Under the pieces are notes generated by a model, which did not search any database, was not told the DNA's origin, and worked only from the letters and a program-made list of their open reading frames with translations. Shown in pieces: positions 26,108-35,308 of a stretch of DNA of 64,000 bases. The stretch is from contig CAVWCR010000003.1 in the NCBI GenBank assembly GCA_963753575.1, positions 2,046,001-2,110,000 of the forward strand, given 5' to 3'. How positions within the stretch are numbered: the first letter of the stretch is position 1; every line of letters starts with the position of its first letter. This DNA comes from VAZQ01 sp963753575. Lineage in GTDB: Bacteria > Pseudomonadota > Alphaproteobacteria > Rhizobiales > Xanthobacteraceae. The position numbers were made by a program, and so were the translations under genes.

Positions 26108-28699
26108 ATGCTGAAATCTAAGATCGTGGCGGTTGTCAATATTTGTACGCGCCATGGCTGGCCTGTTGTTATTGTTTTCGCCATTTTAACAGTGTTATCC
26201 AGCTACTATTCGGCAAAGAACTTTTCCATTGATACCAATGTTAACAAATTGATCTCACCTGATCTTGACTGGCGTAAGCAAGAGCTTGCGGTCAGCGCGG
26301 CATTTCCTCACCGTAACGAAACCATTGTGGCCGTGGTGGACGCCCCTACCTCCGAACTCGCCTCCCAGGCCACGTCAGAGCTGGTCGAAAGGCTGGCCAC
26401 CCAAACAAATCTTTTTACGTTGGTCCGGGAGCCGGCCGGTGGCGCGTTCTTCAGCAAGAACGCCCTTCTGTTCGCCTCGACCGAGCAGGTGACCTCCTAC
26501 ACCTCCCAGTTTTCCCGCGCGGCGCCCCTGATTCAGGTGCTGGTATCCGACCAGAACTGGCGCGGGCTGGTCCAGTCACTCACTTTCGCGTTAGCGGGCG
26601 TACAGCGGAATATGTACACGCTTGACGCGATGACACGCCCGCTGACCATGTTCGCGAGTGCGATCGAAGACGCGATTGCCGGCCGCCCCGCAAACTTCTC
26701 GTGGCGCGAATTGGCGGCTGGCAAGGCGTCGGACCCCCACGAACTGCGCCGCATTATCGAGATCAGGCCTGTCCTCGATTTCGCCGCCTTGGAGCCGGGC
26801 GAGAAGGCCACCAAGGCCATCCGCCAAGTCGTTTCCGACCTCAAGCTTGACACCGAATATCACGCCCGCGTGCGCCTGACCGGTCCCGTCGCCATCCAGG
26901 ACGAGGAATTCGCGACCCTCAAGGACAATGCCGGGCTCAACGCCACCGTTTCCCTCACCTTTCTGATCGGCATCCTGTGGCTGGCGCTACGGTCGGCCCG
27001 GATCATCGCGGCCGTGCTGATCAGCATCACCGCGGGCCTCGCCATGACGGCAGCGTTGGGCTTGGCGATGGTAGGTTCGCTCAACCCGATCTCGATCGCT
27101 TTCGCGGTGCTGTTTGTGGGGATCGGCGTCGATTTCGGAATTCAGTTCAGCGTTCGTTACCGGGCGGAGCGCTACGAGGTGAATCATCTCCGGGTCGCGC
27201 TGAAGAATGCGGCACGCCACGCCGGCGTACCGCTCACGCTCGCTGCGGCAGCGACGGCGGCCGGCTTCCTGTCGTTCCTTCCGACTGCCTACAAGGGCGT
27301 GTCCGAACTCGGCCAGATCGCCGGCGTGGGCATGATCATCGCGTTCATCGTCAGCGTGACGCTGTTGCCGGCCTTGCTCTCGCTGATGAACCCGGCTGGC
27401 GAAAAGGAGCCTTTGGGTTATTCAGCGCTCGCTCCGGTCGACCGGTTCATGGAGCGTCATCGCATCGCCATCATCGTCGGCACGGCGATCGTCTCGCTCG
27501 GCGGGTTGCCGCTGCTCTACTACTTGCAGTTCGACTTCAATCCCATGAACCTGAGAAGCCCCCGGGTCGAATCGATCGCGACCTTTCTCGATCTTCGGCG
27601 CGATCCGGCAAGCGGCGCCAACGGCGTTAACGTGCTGACCTCCTCGCAGGCGGAAGCCCGACGTGTCGCCGAGCGATTGTCGGCAGTGCCCGAGGTCGAT
27701 CACGTCCTGTCGCTGGACACGTTCATACCGAAGAACCAGCAAGAGAAGCTTGCGCTGATCAATCAGGCAGCCAAGACGCTGGAGCCTGCCTTCAAGGCAC
27801 CGCCCCGCCCCATCCCCACCGATGCCGAGGCCATCACGGCGCTCAACCGCGGCGCCGATGCTCTCACACGCGCCGCCGGCAGCCAGTCCGGCACAGGTGC
27901 ACAGGCGGCCAAGAGATTGAGCGCCGCACTCAAGACGCTCGCCGACGGCGACAAGGCGGTCCGGGTACGCGCAGAATCTGCGCTGGTCTCGCCGTTGCGT
28001 ACGGCGCTGGCGGGCCTGCGCGATTCGTTCGAAGCACAGCAGATCACCGAAGACAACGTTCCGCCCGATATCAAAGTGAACTGGGCGCTGCCCGATGGTC
28101 GTGCTCGCGTCGAAGTGCATCCCAAGGGCGATCCGAACGACAACGAGACGCTGCGGGCGTTCGCCCGCGCCGTTCTTGCGGTCGAGCCGGGAGCGAGCGG
28201 AGGTCCGATTGCGATTTTCAAATCCGGCGAGACCGTCGTGCGCGCTTTCATCGAGGCCGGCTTCTGGGCCTTTGTGTCGATTGCAATCCTGCTCTGGATT
28301 GTGCTCAGGCGCTTTACCGACGTGTTGCTGACGCTGATCCCCCTCCTACTCGCCGGAGTTGTCACACTCGAAATCTGCGTCTTGATCGGACTCAAGCTCA
28401 ACTTCGCCAATATCATCGCGCTGCCGCTCCTGCTTGGAGTAGGCGTCGCGTTCAAGATTTATTACATCATGGCTTGGCGCGCTGGCCAAACCGGACTTCT
28501 GCAATCAGCCTTGACCCGCGCGGTGATCTTCAGCGCCATGACGACCGCCACGGCATTCGGCAGCCTCTGGTTGTCGAGCCATCCAGGCACATCAAGCATG
28601 GGCAAGCTCCTGGCGCTGTCGCTTGTGTGTACGTTGGCGGCCGCCGTGCTGTTCCAGCCGGTTCTGATGGGGCGGCCCAGGCAGATCGGCGACACGTGA
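26108..28699 (+). CDS. hpnN: Hopanoid transporter HpnN (MMPL/RND family)
   Basis: This 863-residue inner-membrane RND/MMPL protein moves hopanoids toward the outer membrane (established for Rhodopseudomonas and Burkholderia HpnN). A first TM helix (VIVFAILTVLSSYYS) is followed by a long periplasmic domain, a cluster of helices from about residue 278 (LIGILWLALRSARIIAAVLISI) with FVGIGVDFGIQFSVRYR, a second periplasmic domain, and a final cluster from about residue 715. The start has unusually low GC for the window. It diverges from dxs. hpnM, often adjacent, is not here. Confidence 0.92.
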   Translation: MLKSKIVAVVNICTRHGWPVVIVFAILTVLSSYYSAKNFSIDTNVNKLISPDLDWRKQELAVSAAFPHRNETIVAVVDAPTSELASQATSELVERLATQTNLFTLVREPAGGAFFSKNALLFASTEQVTSYTSQFSRAAPLIQVLVSDQNWRGLVQSLTFALAGVQRNMYTLDAMTRPLTMFASAIEDAIAGRPANFSWRELAAGKASDPHELRRIIEIRPVLDFAALEPGEKATKAIRQVVSDLKLDTEYHARVRLTGPVAIQDEEFATLKDNAGLNATVSLTFLIGILWLALRSARIIAAVLISITAGLAMTAALGLAMVGSLNPISIAFAVLFVGIGVDFGIQFSVRYRAERYEVNHLRVALKNAARHAGVPLTLAAAATAAGFLSFLPTAYKGVSELGQIAGVGMIIAFIVSVTLLPALLSLMNPAGEKEPLGYSALAPVDRFMERHRIAIIVGTAIVSLGGLPLLYYLQFDFNPMNLRSPRVESIATFLDLRRDPASGANGVNVLTSSQAEARRVAERLSAVPEVDHVLSLDTFIPKNQQEKLALINQAAKTLEPAFKAPPRPIPTDAEAITALNRGADALTRAAGSQSGTGAQAAKRLSAALKTLADGDKAVRVRAESALVSPLRTALAGLRDSFEAQQITEDNVPPDIKVNWALPDGRARVEVHPKGDPNDNETLRAFARAVLAVEPGASGGPIAIFKSGETVVRAFIEAGFWAFVSIAILLWIVLRRFTDVLLTLIPLLLAGVVTLEICVLIGLKLNFANIIALPLLLGVGVAFKIYYIMAWRAGQTGLLQSALTRAVIFSAMTTATAFGSLWLSSHPGTSSMGKLLALSLVCTLAAAVLFQPVLMGRPRQIGDT

Positions 28700-28872
28700 G
28701 CCTCAAGACTCTCACTTGAGACTCTATCTTGCGCCGCTCAAGCAGCGAATCACTTGTGTTCCTGCGCTGACGTGCCGCGACTGCGGAGCGGTTCGAATTT
28801 GCTATGGAGGCGAGACTACCTATAAATGCTGCAAAAAGAAGAATCGACTTCGCCAAGCCAGAGGAGATCTCA

Positions 28873-29580
28873 GTGTCGGAAGCCGGGACCGACGCGCGTT
28901 CGCGCGCGAAATTTGTCCTGCGTGCAGGCCAGTCAGAGCATCAGTGGGAGGATCTCGATCGCGACTTCATCGCCAAGCGCTACGACCGCCTGTCTAACCT
29001 GATTCCGCTTTTCGACTGGCTGTTCTTCCAACCACCGGGATTTCGCGCCAAGGCCGTCGAGCATCTTAAGCTCAGACCGGGCAACCACGTGCTTGAGATC
29101 GGTTGCGGAACCGGCCGAAATCTTCCCTTCCTGAGCAAGGCGGTCGGGCCCCACGGACGCGTCTACGGCGTCGACCTCTCGCCGGGCATGCTCGCCAAGT
29201 CACGCGCGCTCTGCGACCGCAGTCACTGGCGCAACGTCGAGCTGATCGAATGCGACGCGGCCGAATATCGGGCGCCCGTGCCGCTCGATGGCGCGATGTT
29301 CGGCTTGTCGTACAACACCATGCCGCATCACCTCACTGTTTTGCACGAAGCCTGGGATCAGCTGCGTCCCGGCGGCCGGCTCGTCATCATGGACGCCAAG
29401 CTTCCGCCCGGGCTCGGCGGACGGCTGGTGTTGCCGTTCAGCCTCTGGCTGATGAAGCGCACAATGCTCGGCAATCCGCTGATCAAGCCTTGGGAAGACC
29501 TCGCGCGCCTCGCGGGCTCGATCGAGATGGAGCAGTTCATGTTCGGCTCGTGGTACATCTGCCGCGTCATCAAGCCCTGA
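28873..29580 (+). CDS. Class I SAM-dependent methyltransferase
   Basis: A Rossmann methyltransferase of the UbiE/COQ5-like group: motif I VLEIGCGTGRNLPFLSKAVG, then VYGVDLSPGMLAKSRAL, motif II region LDGAMFGLSYNTMPH, and LRPGGRLVIMDAKLPPG. The C-terminal half keeps only a weak hydrophobic stretch. The start chosen is a GTG at 28873 with a strong ribosome site (AGAGGAGATCTCA); an upstream ATG at 28804 in the same frame lacks one. It follows hpnN by about 170 nt on the same strand, but a hopanoid role is only a guess. Substrate unknown; quinone or lipid are possible. Confidence 0.82.
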   Translation: MSEAGTDARSRAKFVLRAGQSEHQWEDLDRDFIAKRYDRLSNLIPLFDWLFFQPPGFRAKAVEHLKLRPGNHVLEIGCGTGRNLPFLSKAVGPHGRVYGVDLSPGMLAKSRALCDRSHWRNVELIECDAAEYRAPVPLDGAMFGLSYNTMPHHLTVLHEAWDQLRPGGRLVIMDAKLPPGLGGRLVLPFSLWLMKRTMLGNPLIKPWEDLARLAGSIEMEQFMFGSWYICRVIKP

Positions 29581-29691
29581 GCGGCTGATCGTCTGAGGAC
29601 GATGGACCGGCCCGAATTGGCTTTTGGGCCCGCCCGCAATGAACTATCCTCACTGACCGTCCGGCCAAACAGGTCCGCGGAGGAGAGCGTC

Positions 29692-30000
29692 ATGAGCGAG
29701 CGTGAGCAGTGCTGGGTGATCAACAACGAGGTCATCGATCCGCCGCCGAAGCTCGCGCTCAGCCGGGAGCAGCTGACCGATCTCCATCACCAGTTCATCC
29801 ATGACCTCGAAGCCAAGGGCATGCTCGTCGGTGCGGGCCCGTTCCTCGACGACACCGGCAACCGCTTCGGCACCGGCATGATCATCTTCCGCGCCGCAAC
29901 CCGCGCTGAGGCCGAGAAGATCGCCAACAGCGAACCCTACATCGCGCACGGCACCCGCCGCCTCAAGCTGGTGCCGTGGCAGCGCATTGCCGGCCGCTGA
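29692..30000 (+). CDS. YciI-family protein
   Basis: This 102-residue protein has the ferredoxin-like YciI fold: REQLTDLHHQFIHDLEAKGMLVGAGPFLDD, then GTGMIIFRAATRAEAEKIANSEPY, ending LVPWQRIAG. The His and Asp in the first block are the conserved putative active-site residues. The ATG at 29692 has a ribosome site GGAGGAGAGCGTC. The YciI family has no settled function; some members act on chlorinated aromatic intermediates. It is 45 nt before an alpha/beta hydrolase with a meta-cleavage-hydrolase look, and the two may work together. Confidence 0.83.
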   Translation: MSEREQCWVINNEVIDPPPKLALSREQLTDLHHQFIHDLEAKGMLVGAGPFLDDTGNRFGTGMIIFRAATRAEAEKIANSEPYIAHGTRRLKLVPWQRIAGR

Positions 30001-30045
30001 CTCCACCTGATCGCGCGACAACGCGCGGCACAAAGGGAGATTTCG

Positions 30046-30912
30046 ATGATGAACGTTGCCGTCAGAACCAATGATCGCTTCGTTGCGGTCGATGGCCTCA
30101 ATATCCGCTATCTCGAGGACGGCGCCGGCGTGCCGGCGATCCTGCTGCATGGCAGCTCACTCGGATCTTCAGCCGACGTCTTTCGCCGCAACCTGCGCGC
30201 GCTCGGCGCCGGCGGCATACGCGCGATCGCGGTCGATCTGCCCGGCTTCGGCAAGAGCGATCCGGCGCCCGACCTCGGCGGTGCCGCGCGCAACGCCTTC
30301 ATCCTGCGCTTCATGGATGTGCTCGGCCTCAAGCGTGCAGCGCTGATCGGTCATTCCTCGTCCGGGGGACCGGCGGTCAGCATCGCGCTCAAGAATCCGG
30401 AGCGGGTGTCGCATGTGATCGTGCTCGGCACCGGCAGCCTTTTGCCGCCGCTGGAAACGGGCGGCACCAAGGTGGGCGGGCGCGAGGGTGCGGCGCAGGC
30501 CAGGCTGGAAGAGCGCATGGTCAAGAAGGAACCCACGATCGAGGACACGCGCGCGCTGCTCGAGGCCAACCTCTATCACCACGAGATGATTACCGACGAA
30601 GAGCTGGCGCTGCGCCACCAGAACAGCATCGGGCCCTGCTTCGAACAGTTCGTTCGCCGTCATGCCGCGACGGGAGAGGACGGCGGCGGCAAGGCGTCGG
30701 TTCCGCTCTGGCAGCGGCTCGTCGAGGTCAAGCAGCCGTTGCTGCTGATCTATGGCCGCAACGACCGCGCGCGCGCTGAGGAGCGCGCCACGCTGTTGCA
30801 CGAGCGCTACCCGCAGCTCGATCTGCACTTCGCCGACGGCTGCAAGCATCTTGTGCCGTGGGATGCCGCCGACCTGTTCCACAAGCTGGCGATGCCGTTC
30901 CTGACGCGCTGA
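30046..30912 (+). CDS. Alpha/beta-fold hydrolase (meta-cleavage-product hydrolase-like)
   Basis: This 288-residue hydrolase has the oxyanion region ILLHGSSLGSS, the nucleophile elbow IGHSSSGGPA, the acid in LLIYGRNDRARAEE and a catalytic histidine in GCKHLVPWD. The sequence DLPGFGKSDPAP is typical of the C-C bond hydrolase and epoxide hydrolase groups. It would act in the cytoplasm on a small ester or ring-fission product. It is likely co-transcribed with the YciI gene. Substrate unknown. Confidence 0.83.
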   Translation: MMNVAVRTNDRFVAVDGLNIRYLEDGAGVPAILLHGSSLGSSADVFRRNLRALGAGGIRAIAVDLPGFGKSDPAPDLGGAARNAFILRFMDVLGLKRAALIGHSSSGGPAVSIALKNPERVSHVIVLGTGSLLPPLETGGTKVGGREGAAQARLEERMVKKEPTIEDTRALLEANLYHHEMITDEELALRHQNSIGPCFEQFVRRHAATGEDGGGKASVPLWQRLVEVKQPLLLIYGRNDRARAEERATLLHERYPQLDLHFADGCKHLVPWDAADLFHKLAMPFLTR

Positions 30913-30933
30913 AACGCGCCACAGTATCAGCGC

Positions 30934-31097
30934 GTAGGGTGGGCAAAGGCGCGGGCACAGCATCTCAACGACGGAAAAGCCGTGCGTGCGCCGTGCCCAC
31001 CAGACATAGCTGCGGTGCATCGATGTCGTTGGTGGGCACGGCGCACGAGAGATTCAGTCGTTTGGACAGGCGGTACCAGCGCCTTTGCCCACCCTAC
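30934..31097. repeat. Nested palindromic repeat with 19-bp terminal inverted repeats
   Basis: The ends GTAGGGTGGGCAAAGGCGC (30934-30952) and its exact complement (31079-31097) bound a 164-bp unit. Inside, GTGCGCCGTGCCCACCA (30986-31002) pairs perfectly with 31030-31046. There is no coding sequence. The layout suggests a MITE-like non-autonomous element or a REP-type unit. It lies between convergent genes, so it could also form a bidirectional terminator hairpin. Confidence 0.9.
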
Positions 31098-31110
31098 GAT
31101 TCCGATGCTG

Positions 31111-32304
31111 CTACAGCATCAGGTCTTTAATCTCTTCGTTCCCGAACATGGCGGCGCCGTAATTGCGCCCGATCGAATCGTACTGGTTCGAGATGTGCTG
31201 GCGCCCAGCCGTGATGTCGGCAAGGATGCGGCCGAACGGCAGGTCGGTGTAAAGCCCGGCGCCGCCCGCAGCCTTGAACAGCCGCGATGCGAACAGGCTA
31301 CAACGCTCCCCGACCAGCGCCGAATGAAACTTGTACGCGATCCGCTCGTGCAGCGGCGGCAGCGCGCCGCGCTCCGCATAGGCGCCGAGATTGCGCATGT
31401 TGCGAAACAGGATCGTCTTCATCTCGTCGATCGCGGCGGCGACCTCCGCCACCACGAGCTGAACGCTCGGATCGTCGATGGCGCGCGCGCCGCGCGCGAC
31501 CCGCGCGCTGCCGTAGCGCAGATAGGCGTCGAGCATGCCCTGCAGCGCGCCGAGCGCCGGCGTTGAAACGCCGCGAAAGAAAATCTGGCCGAAGATCCAG
31601 CGATAGAGCGAAGACTTGTTCACGGCCTGCCCGGGGCCGACGCCGTTGAAGTTGTCGATCCAGCGCAGCCGCCGATAGTCGGGTACGAAGGCATCCTTCA
31701 CCACGATGTCGTGGCTGCCGGTTGCCTTGAGGCCGGAGACGCGCCAAGTGTCCTCGATCTCGTAGTCGCCGCGCGGGACGAGAAAGATGCTGCGGTCGCC
31801 CGGCCTGCCGTCTTCCGCCGGCGTGCCGCCGAGGTAGGCCCAGCCGCAATGTTCGCATCCGCTGGAAAATTTCCAGCGCCCGGACAGGCGAAAGCCACCC
31901 GGCGCCGGGACTGCGGTGCCGGTCGGCATCAACGAGGAGCAGATGAGGACCGCATCGTCCTTCCTCCACAAATCCTGTGCGGCGCGGTCGTCGAACAGGC
32001 CCATCAGCCAGGGATGCAGCCCGACGACGCCGTAGACCCAACCCGTCGACATGCAGCCTTCCGCGAGCGCGAGCTGCACTTCGAAATAGGTCGCCGGATC
32101 CATCTCGTAGCCGCCCCAGCGCTTGGGCTGAAACACGCGAAAAAGTCCCGCCGCCTGCACGTCGGCGATGGTCTCATGCGGTACGCGCCGCTCTTGCGCC
32201 GCCTGGGCGGCGCGCGCGGCGAGGGTAGGAGCGAGTGCGCGGGCGCGCGCGATCAGGTCCGTCGATGTCGGCAGCTTCAATTTCACATCGTCAGTCGCAT
32301 GCAT
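31111..32304 (-). CDS. HsaA-type flavin-dependent monooxygenase (acyl-CoA dehydrogenase fold)
   Basis: This 397-residue protein has an acyl-CoA dehydrogenase fold of the two-component monooxygenase group (HsaA/HpaH-like). Features are the N-terminal helix block VPHETIADVQAAGLFRVFQPKRWGGYEMD, the middle strand VPAPGGFRLSGRWKFSSGCEHCGW and a C-terminal helical bundle ending ISNQYDSIGRNYGAAMFG. It lacks the catalytic glutamate context of true dehydrogenases, so hydroxylation with reduced flavin is more likely; the flavin reductase is not nearby. The ATG at 32304 is preferred over an upstream TTG at 32325. It is 21 nt after the glutamine-synthetase-like gene on the same strand. Confidence 0.82.
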   Translation of the reverse strand: MHATDDVKLKLPTSTDLIARARALAPTLAARAAQAAQERRVPHETIADVQAAGLFRVFQPKRWGGYEMDPATYFEVQLALAEGCMSTGWVYGVVGLHPWLMGLFDDRAAQDLWRKDDAVLICSSLMPTGTAVPAPGGFRLSGRWKFSSGCEHCGWAYLGGTPAEDGRPGDRSIFLVPRGDYEIEDTWRVSGLKATGSHDIVVKDAFVPDYRRLRWIDNFNGVGPGQAVNKSSLYRWIFGQIFFRGVSTPALGALQGMLDAYLRYGSARVARGARAIDDPSVQLVVAEVAAAIDEMKTILFRNMRNLGAYAERGALPPLHERIAYKFHSALVGERCSLFASRLFKAAGGAGLYTDLPFGRILADITAGRQHISNQYDSIGRNYGAAMFGNEEIKDLML

Positions 32305-32325
32305 CGTATTTCTGCCGGCTCCCAA

Positions 32326-33786
32326 TCAAAACAGCTCAAAATATTCCTTCTGCTCCCACTCGGTGACCTCCGCATGGTAGCGCGCGAGCTCAGCCCGCTT
32401 GATGGTGAGGTAGTAATCGATGAAGTCCTGACCGAAACCTTCGGCGAAAAAGCGATCCTCGGCGAGCGCAGCGAGCGCTTCCTCGAGCGTCTTGGGAAGA
32501 AGCGGCGCCTGCGTTTCGTAAGGCGTGTCTGCCGACGGCCCCGGATCGAGCTTGCGCGCGACACCATCGCGGCCCGCGATGATCTGCGAGGCCATGTAGA
32601 GATAGGGATTGGCGGCCGGCTCCCCGACCCGGTTTTCAAGCCGCGTCGCGAGATCGCCCGGTGCGCCAATGACACGGATCATGGCACCGCGATTGTCACG
32701 GCCCCAGATCACGCGGTCGGGCGCCAGCGCATAGGCGCGATAGCGCTTGTAGCCATTGATCGTGGGCGTCGTGAAGGCGGCCGCCGCACGCGCGTGCGCC
32801 AGCAGCCCGCCCAGGAAATGGCGACCGAGCGGTGACAGCGGCCCGGTCGCTGCCATGAAGGCGTTGGCGCCGCCCGCCTGCTCGCGCAGCGACTGGTGCA
32901 GGTGCCAGCCGCTCGACATGAGATTGGGAAGCTTCGGCCGGCACATGAAGCTCGCGATATAGCCCTGGCGGCGGCAACTCTGCTTCACGGCGCTGCGAAA
33001 GAGCATCATCGTATCGGCCGGCGTGAGCCCGACTTGCGGATGAAACGTGAATTCGCACTGGCTCGGCCCAAGCTCGATCTCGACCGAGCGTAATGGCAGG
33101 CCGAGCGCGACCACGTCGCGCCGCAGCGTTTCCAGGATCGGCTCGATCTGATCAAAGCGCGTCTCGGTGAGATACTGATAGCCCGGCGAAAGCAGGCTCA
33201 CCTGTGGCGCCTCCCCGGGCCAGGTGGCATCGGCCGGATCGAGCCGCGGATTGACGAGCTTGAACACATGGAACTCGACCTCGAGCCCGGCCATGTAGTC
33301 GAAGCCAGCACCGGCGAGATTGCGCAAGACGTTGCGATAGAGATGCCGGGTTGAAAACGGCACCGGTTTGCCGTTCTGGAAATAGATGTCGCACAGAACC
33401 CAACCGGTTTTCGGCGCCCAGGGCAGCACCCGAAACGTGGTCGGGTCGGCGATCATCAGAACGTCGGCACCGCCTTCCATCTCCGGCATGCCGAAACCGC
33501 CACCCGGGGTGAAGACCGGAAACACGCTGCGGTGGGACGTGTCCTTCGCCAACAAGGTCGTGGTGACGGTGCAGCCGTTGCGCATCGCGCGGGCGGCATC
33601 TGCTGCCATCACCTGCTTGCCGCGCAGGATGCCGTGCTGGTCGGGGAATGACAGGCGAACGACCTCAAGCCCTCGTTCCTCGATCAGCTTCTCGGCCTTG
33701 CGGGCCGCCTCGAACTGCTCCCCGCTCCACAAGCCGTGGCGCTCGACAAAGCTCGCCGCCGCCGATCGTTCCTGGGATGTCGACAT
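32326..33786 (-). CDS. Glutamine-synthetase-family ligase
   Basis: This 486-residue protein has the GS fold, with an N-terminal beta-grasp part (VVRLSFPDQHGILRGKQV) and a catalytic barrel: metal/glutamate motif MAGLEVEFHVFK, CEFTFHP, and the nucleotide/metal region MSSGWHLHQSL, then NRVGEPAANPYLYMA. It is not typical GlnA: there is no adenylylation-loop tyrosine region, and the length and motifs fit the gamma-glutamyl-amine ligase side of the family (PuuA/GlnT-like). It would couple glutamate, or another acid, to an amine with ATP. Paired with a flavin monooxygenase gene, which suggests a catabolic route for an amine or aromatic. Confidence 0.82.
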   Translation of the reverse strand: MSTSQERSAAASFVERHGLWSGEQFEAARKAEKLIEERGLEVVRLSFPDQHGILRGKQVMAADAARAMRNGCTVTTTLLAKDTSHRSVFPVFTPGGGFGMPEMEGGADVLMIADPTTFRVLPWAPKTGWVLCDIYFQNGKPVPFSTRHLYRNVLRNLAGAGFDYMAGLEVEFHVFKLVNPRLDPADATWPGEAPQVSLLSPGYQYLTETRFDQIEPILETLRRDVVALGLPLRSVEIELGPSQCEFTFHPQVGLTPADTMMLFRSAVKQSCRRQGYIASFMCRPKLPNLMSSGWHLHQSLREQAGGANAFMAATGPLSPLGRHFLGGLLAHARAAAAFTTPTINGYKRYRAYALAPDRVIWGRDNRGAMIRVIGAPGDLATRLENRVGEPAANPYLYMASQIIAGRDGVARKLDPGPSADTPYETQAPLLPKTLEEALAALAEDRFFAEGFGQDFIDYYLTIKRAELARYHAEVTEWEQKEYFELF

Positions 33787-33927
33787 GACCTGCCTTCGGC
33801 CTTTGCTCGCCGGAAGACTAGTTGATCCCCGCGGGGCGGGCTACCGGCCCTCGCCTGGTGCGGCGGCCTTGCGTCACGAAGGTGCTGCGTCCAAGCTCCG
33901 TCGCAAGAAGGTCGGGAGGAGAGGGCC

Positions 33928-35286
33928 ATGAAGACTTATTCAATGAAGGCTCATTCAATACTGCGCGCGTTAGCCGTCATGGCGCTCGCCATCTGCTGCC
34001 TGCCCGACCCGGCCCCCGCGCAAAGCAAGCCTGAGTTCATCCGGTTTCCCGGCCGCACCAAGGGCGCGCTCTACAAGCCGGACGCCGGTCCGGCGCCCCA
34101 CGTCGGCATCCTGGTGATGCACCGGACCTCGAACTATCTCGCCCACCCCGCCTGCACCGAGCTATCCCGGCGCGGCTTCCTGATGCTGTGCATGAACACC
34201 CGCTACGAGAACAACGAGGCGGCAGTCGACTTCGAAAAGCTGCCGCTCGACGTCAAGCTGGGCGTGGAATTCCTGCGCCGGCAGCAGGGGATCAGCAAGG
34301 TCGTGCTGTTCGCCCACAGCGGCGGCGGGCCCTTGATGGCGCTCTACCAGGCGGTGGCGGAGAAGGGCCCGTCCTATTGCCAGGGACCGAACAAGCTTAC
34401 CGAGTGCGGCGACGACCTTGCGGGCCTGCCGCGCGCTGACGGCATCGTTTTCGCTGACGCCCATCCCGGCAACTCGATCAACACGCTGCGCGCGCTCAAT
34501 CCCGCTGTCGCAAACGAGAACAACCCCCCGGATGCGCCGCTCATTCCGGAGCTCAACCCGTTCGATTCCAAGAACGGCTTCAACCCGAACGGGCCGTCGC
34601 ACTACTCACCGGAATTTCAGGCGCGCTATTTCAAGGCCCAGGCCGACCGCATGAACCGGCTGATCGACAGCGCATGCGACAAGCTCGCGCGCATGAAACG
34701 AAACGACTACCCCTATGCCGACAACGACATCATGATCATCCCGCGCGGCGGCAACCCCGGCTCGGGCCCGGGCGCATCGGCCGCGCTTTACATTGCCCAG
34801 CCCGACATCGCGGCCGTCAACAGCACGGCGAGGCCGGAGCGCCTGCTTCAAAACGACGGCACCATCGTGACCCAGGTGATCAAGAGCGTCTATGTTGCCA
34901 ACCCCAAGCTTGCGTACGACAATCTACGCTTCAGCACCGGCACCAAGGTCTACACGCTACGCTCGTTCCTGAGCGCAAACGCCATCCGGGCCAGAAATTC
35001 GATCGATGACATCGACTATTGCTCGACCAACAACTCGACGGTCTGCGCCATCCAGTCGATCACGGTACCCGTTCTGTTCACCGCGATGGGAGCGCACTAT
35101 TTCATTCGCGACAACGAGCGCCACTACGATTTGTCGGCTAGCAAGGACAAGGACTTCATCACCATCGAGGGCGCCGTACATGGATTTGGTCCATGCACAC
35201 GCTGCGAACGAACCCCGGGCCAGTATTCCAACTCCGTGAAGAACCTGTTCAACTACATGGCAAAATGGCTGAACGAGCGCTTCTAA
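33928..35286 (+). CDS. Secreted alpha/beta hydrolase
   Basis: This 452-residue protein has a signal peptide at about 1-31 (ILRALAVMALAICCLPDPAPAQ). The hydrolase core shows VGILVMHRTSNYLAHPACTELSRRGF, a nucleophile elbow VVLFAHSGGGPLMALYQ at about residues 125-141, and a late VPVLFTAMGAHYF with VHGFGPC as the histidine region. Several cysteines would form disulfides in the periplasm. The start has an excellent ribosome site (GGGAGGAGAGGGCC). Substrate unknown; an esterase or dienelactone-hydrolase-like activity is possible. A GTG-started GST gene follows 22 nt later. Confidence 0.78.
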   Translation: MKTYSMKAHSILRALAVMALAICCLPDPAPAQSKPEFIRFPGRTKGALYKPDAGPAPHVGILVMHRTSNYLAHPACTELSRRGFLMLCMNTRYENNEAAVDFEKLPLDVKLGVEFLRRQQGISKVVLFAHSGGGPLMALYQAVAEKGPSYCQGPNKLTECGDDLAGLPRADGIVFADAHPGNSINTLRALNPAVANENNPPDAPLIPELNPFDSKNGFNPNGPSHYSPEFQARYFKAQADRMNRLIDSACDKLARMKRNDYPYADNDIMIIPRGGNPGSGPGASAALYIAQPDIAAVNSTARPERLLQNDGTIVTQVIKSVYVANPKLAYDNLRFSTGTKVYTLRSFLSANAIRARNSIDDIDYCSTNNSTVCAIQSITVPVLFTAMGAHYFIRDNERHYDLSASKDKDFITIEGAVHGFGPCTRCERTPGQYSNSVKNLFNYMAKWLNERF

Positions 35287-35308
35287 TCGGACACAAAAGG
35301 AGAACAGC

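Noticed and set aside
24502..26121. Long plus-strand reading frame (539 codons) opposite dxs
   Set aside because: It is the antisense shadow of dxs in high-GC DNA; the product is Arg/His/Asp-rich with no domain pattern.
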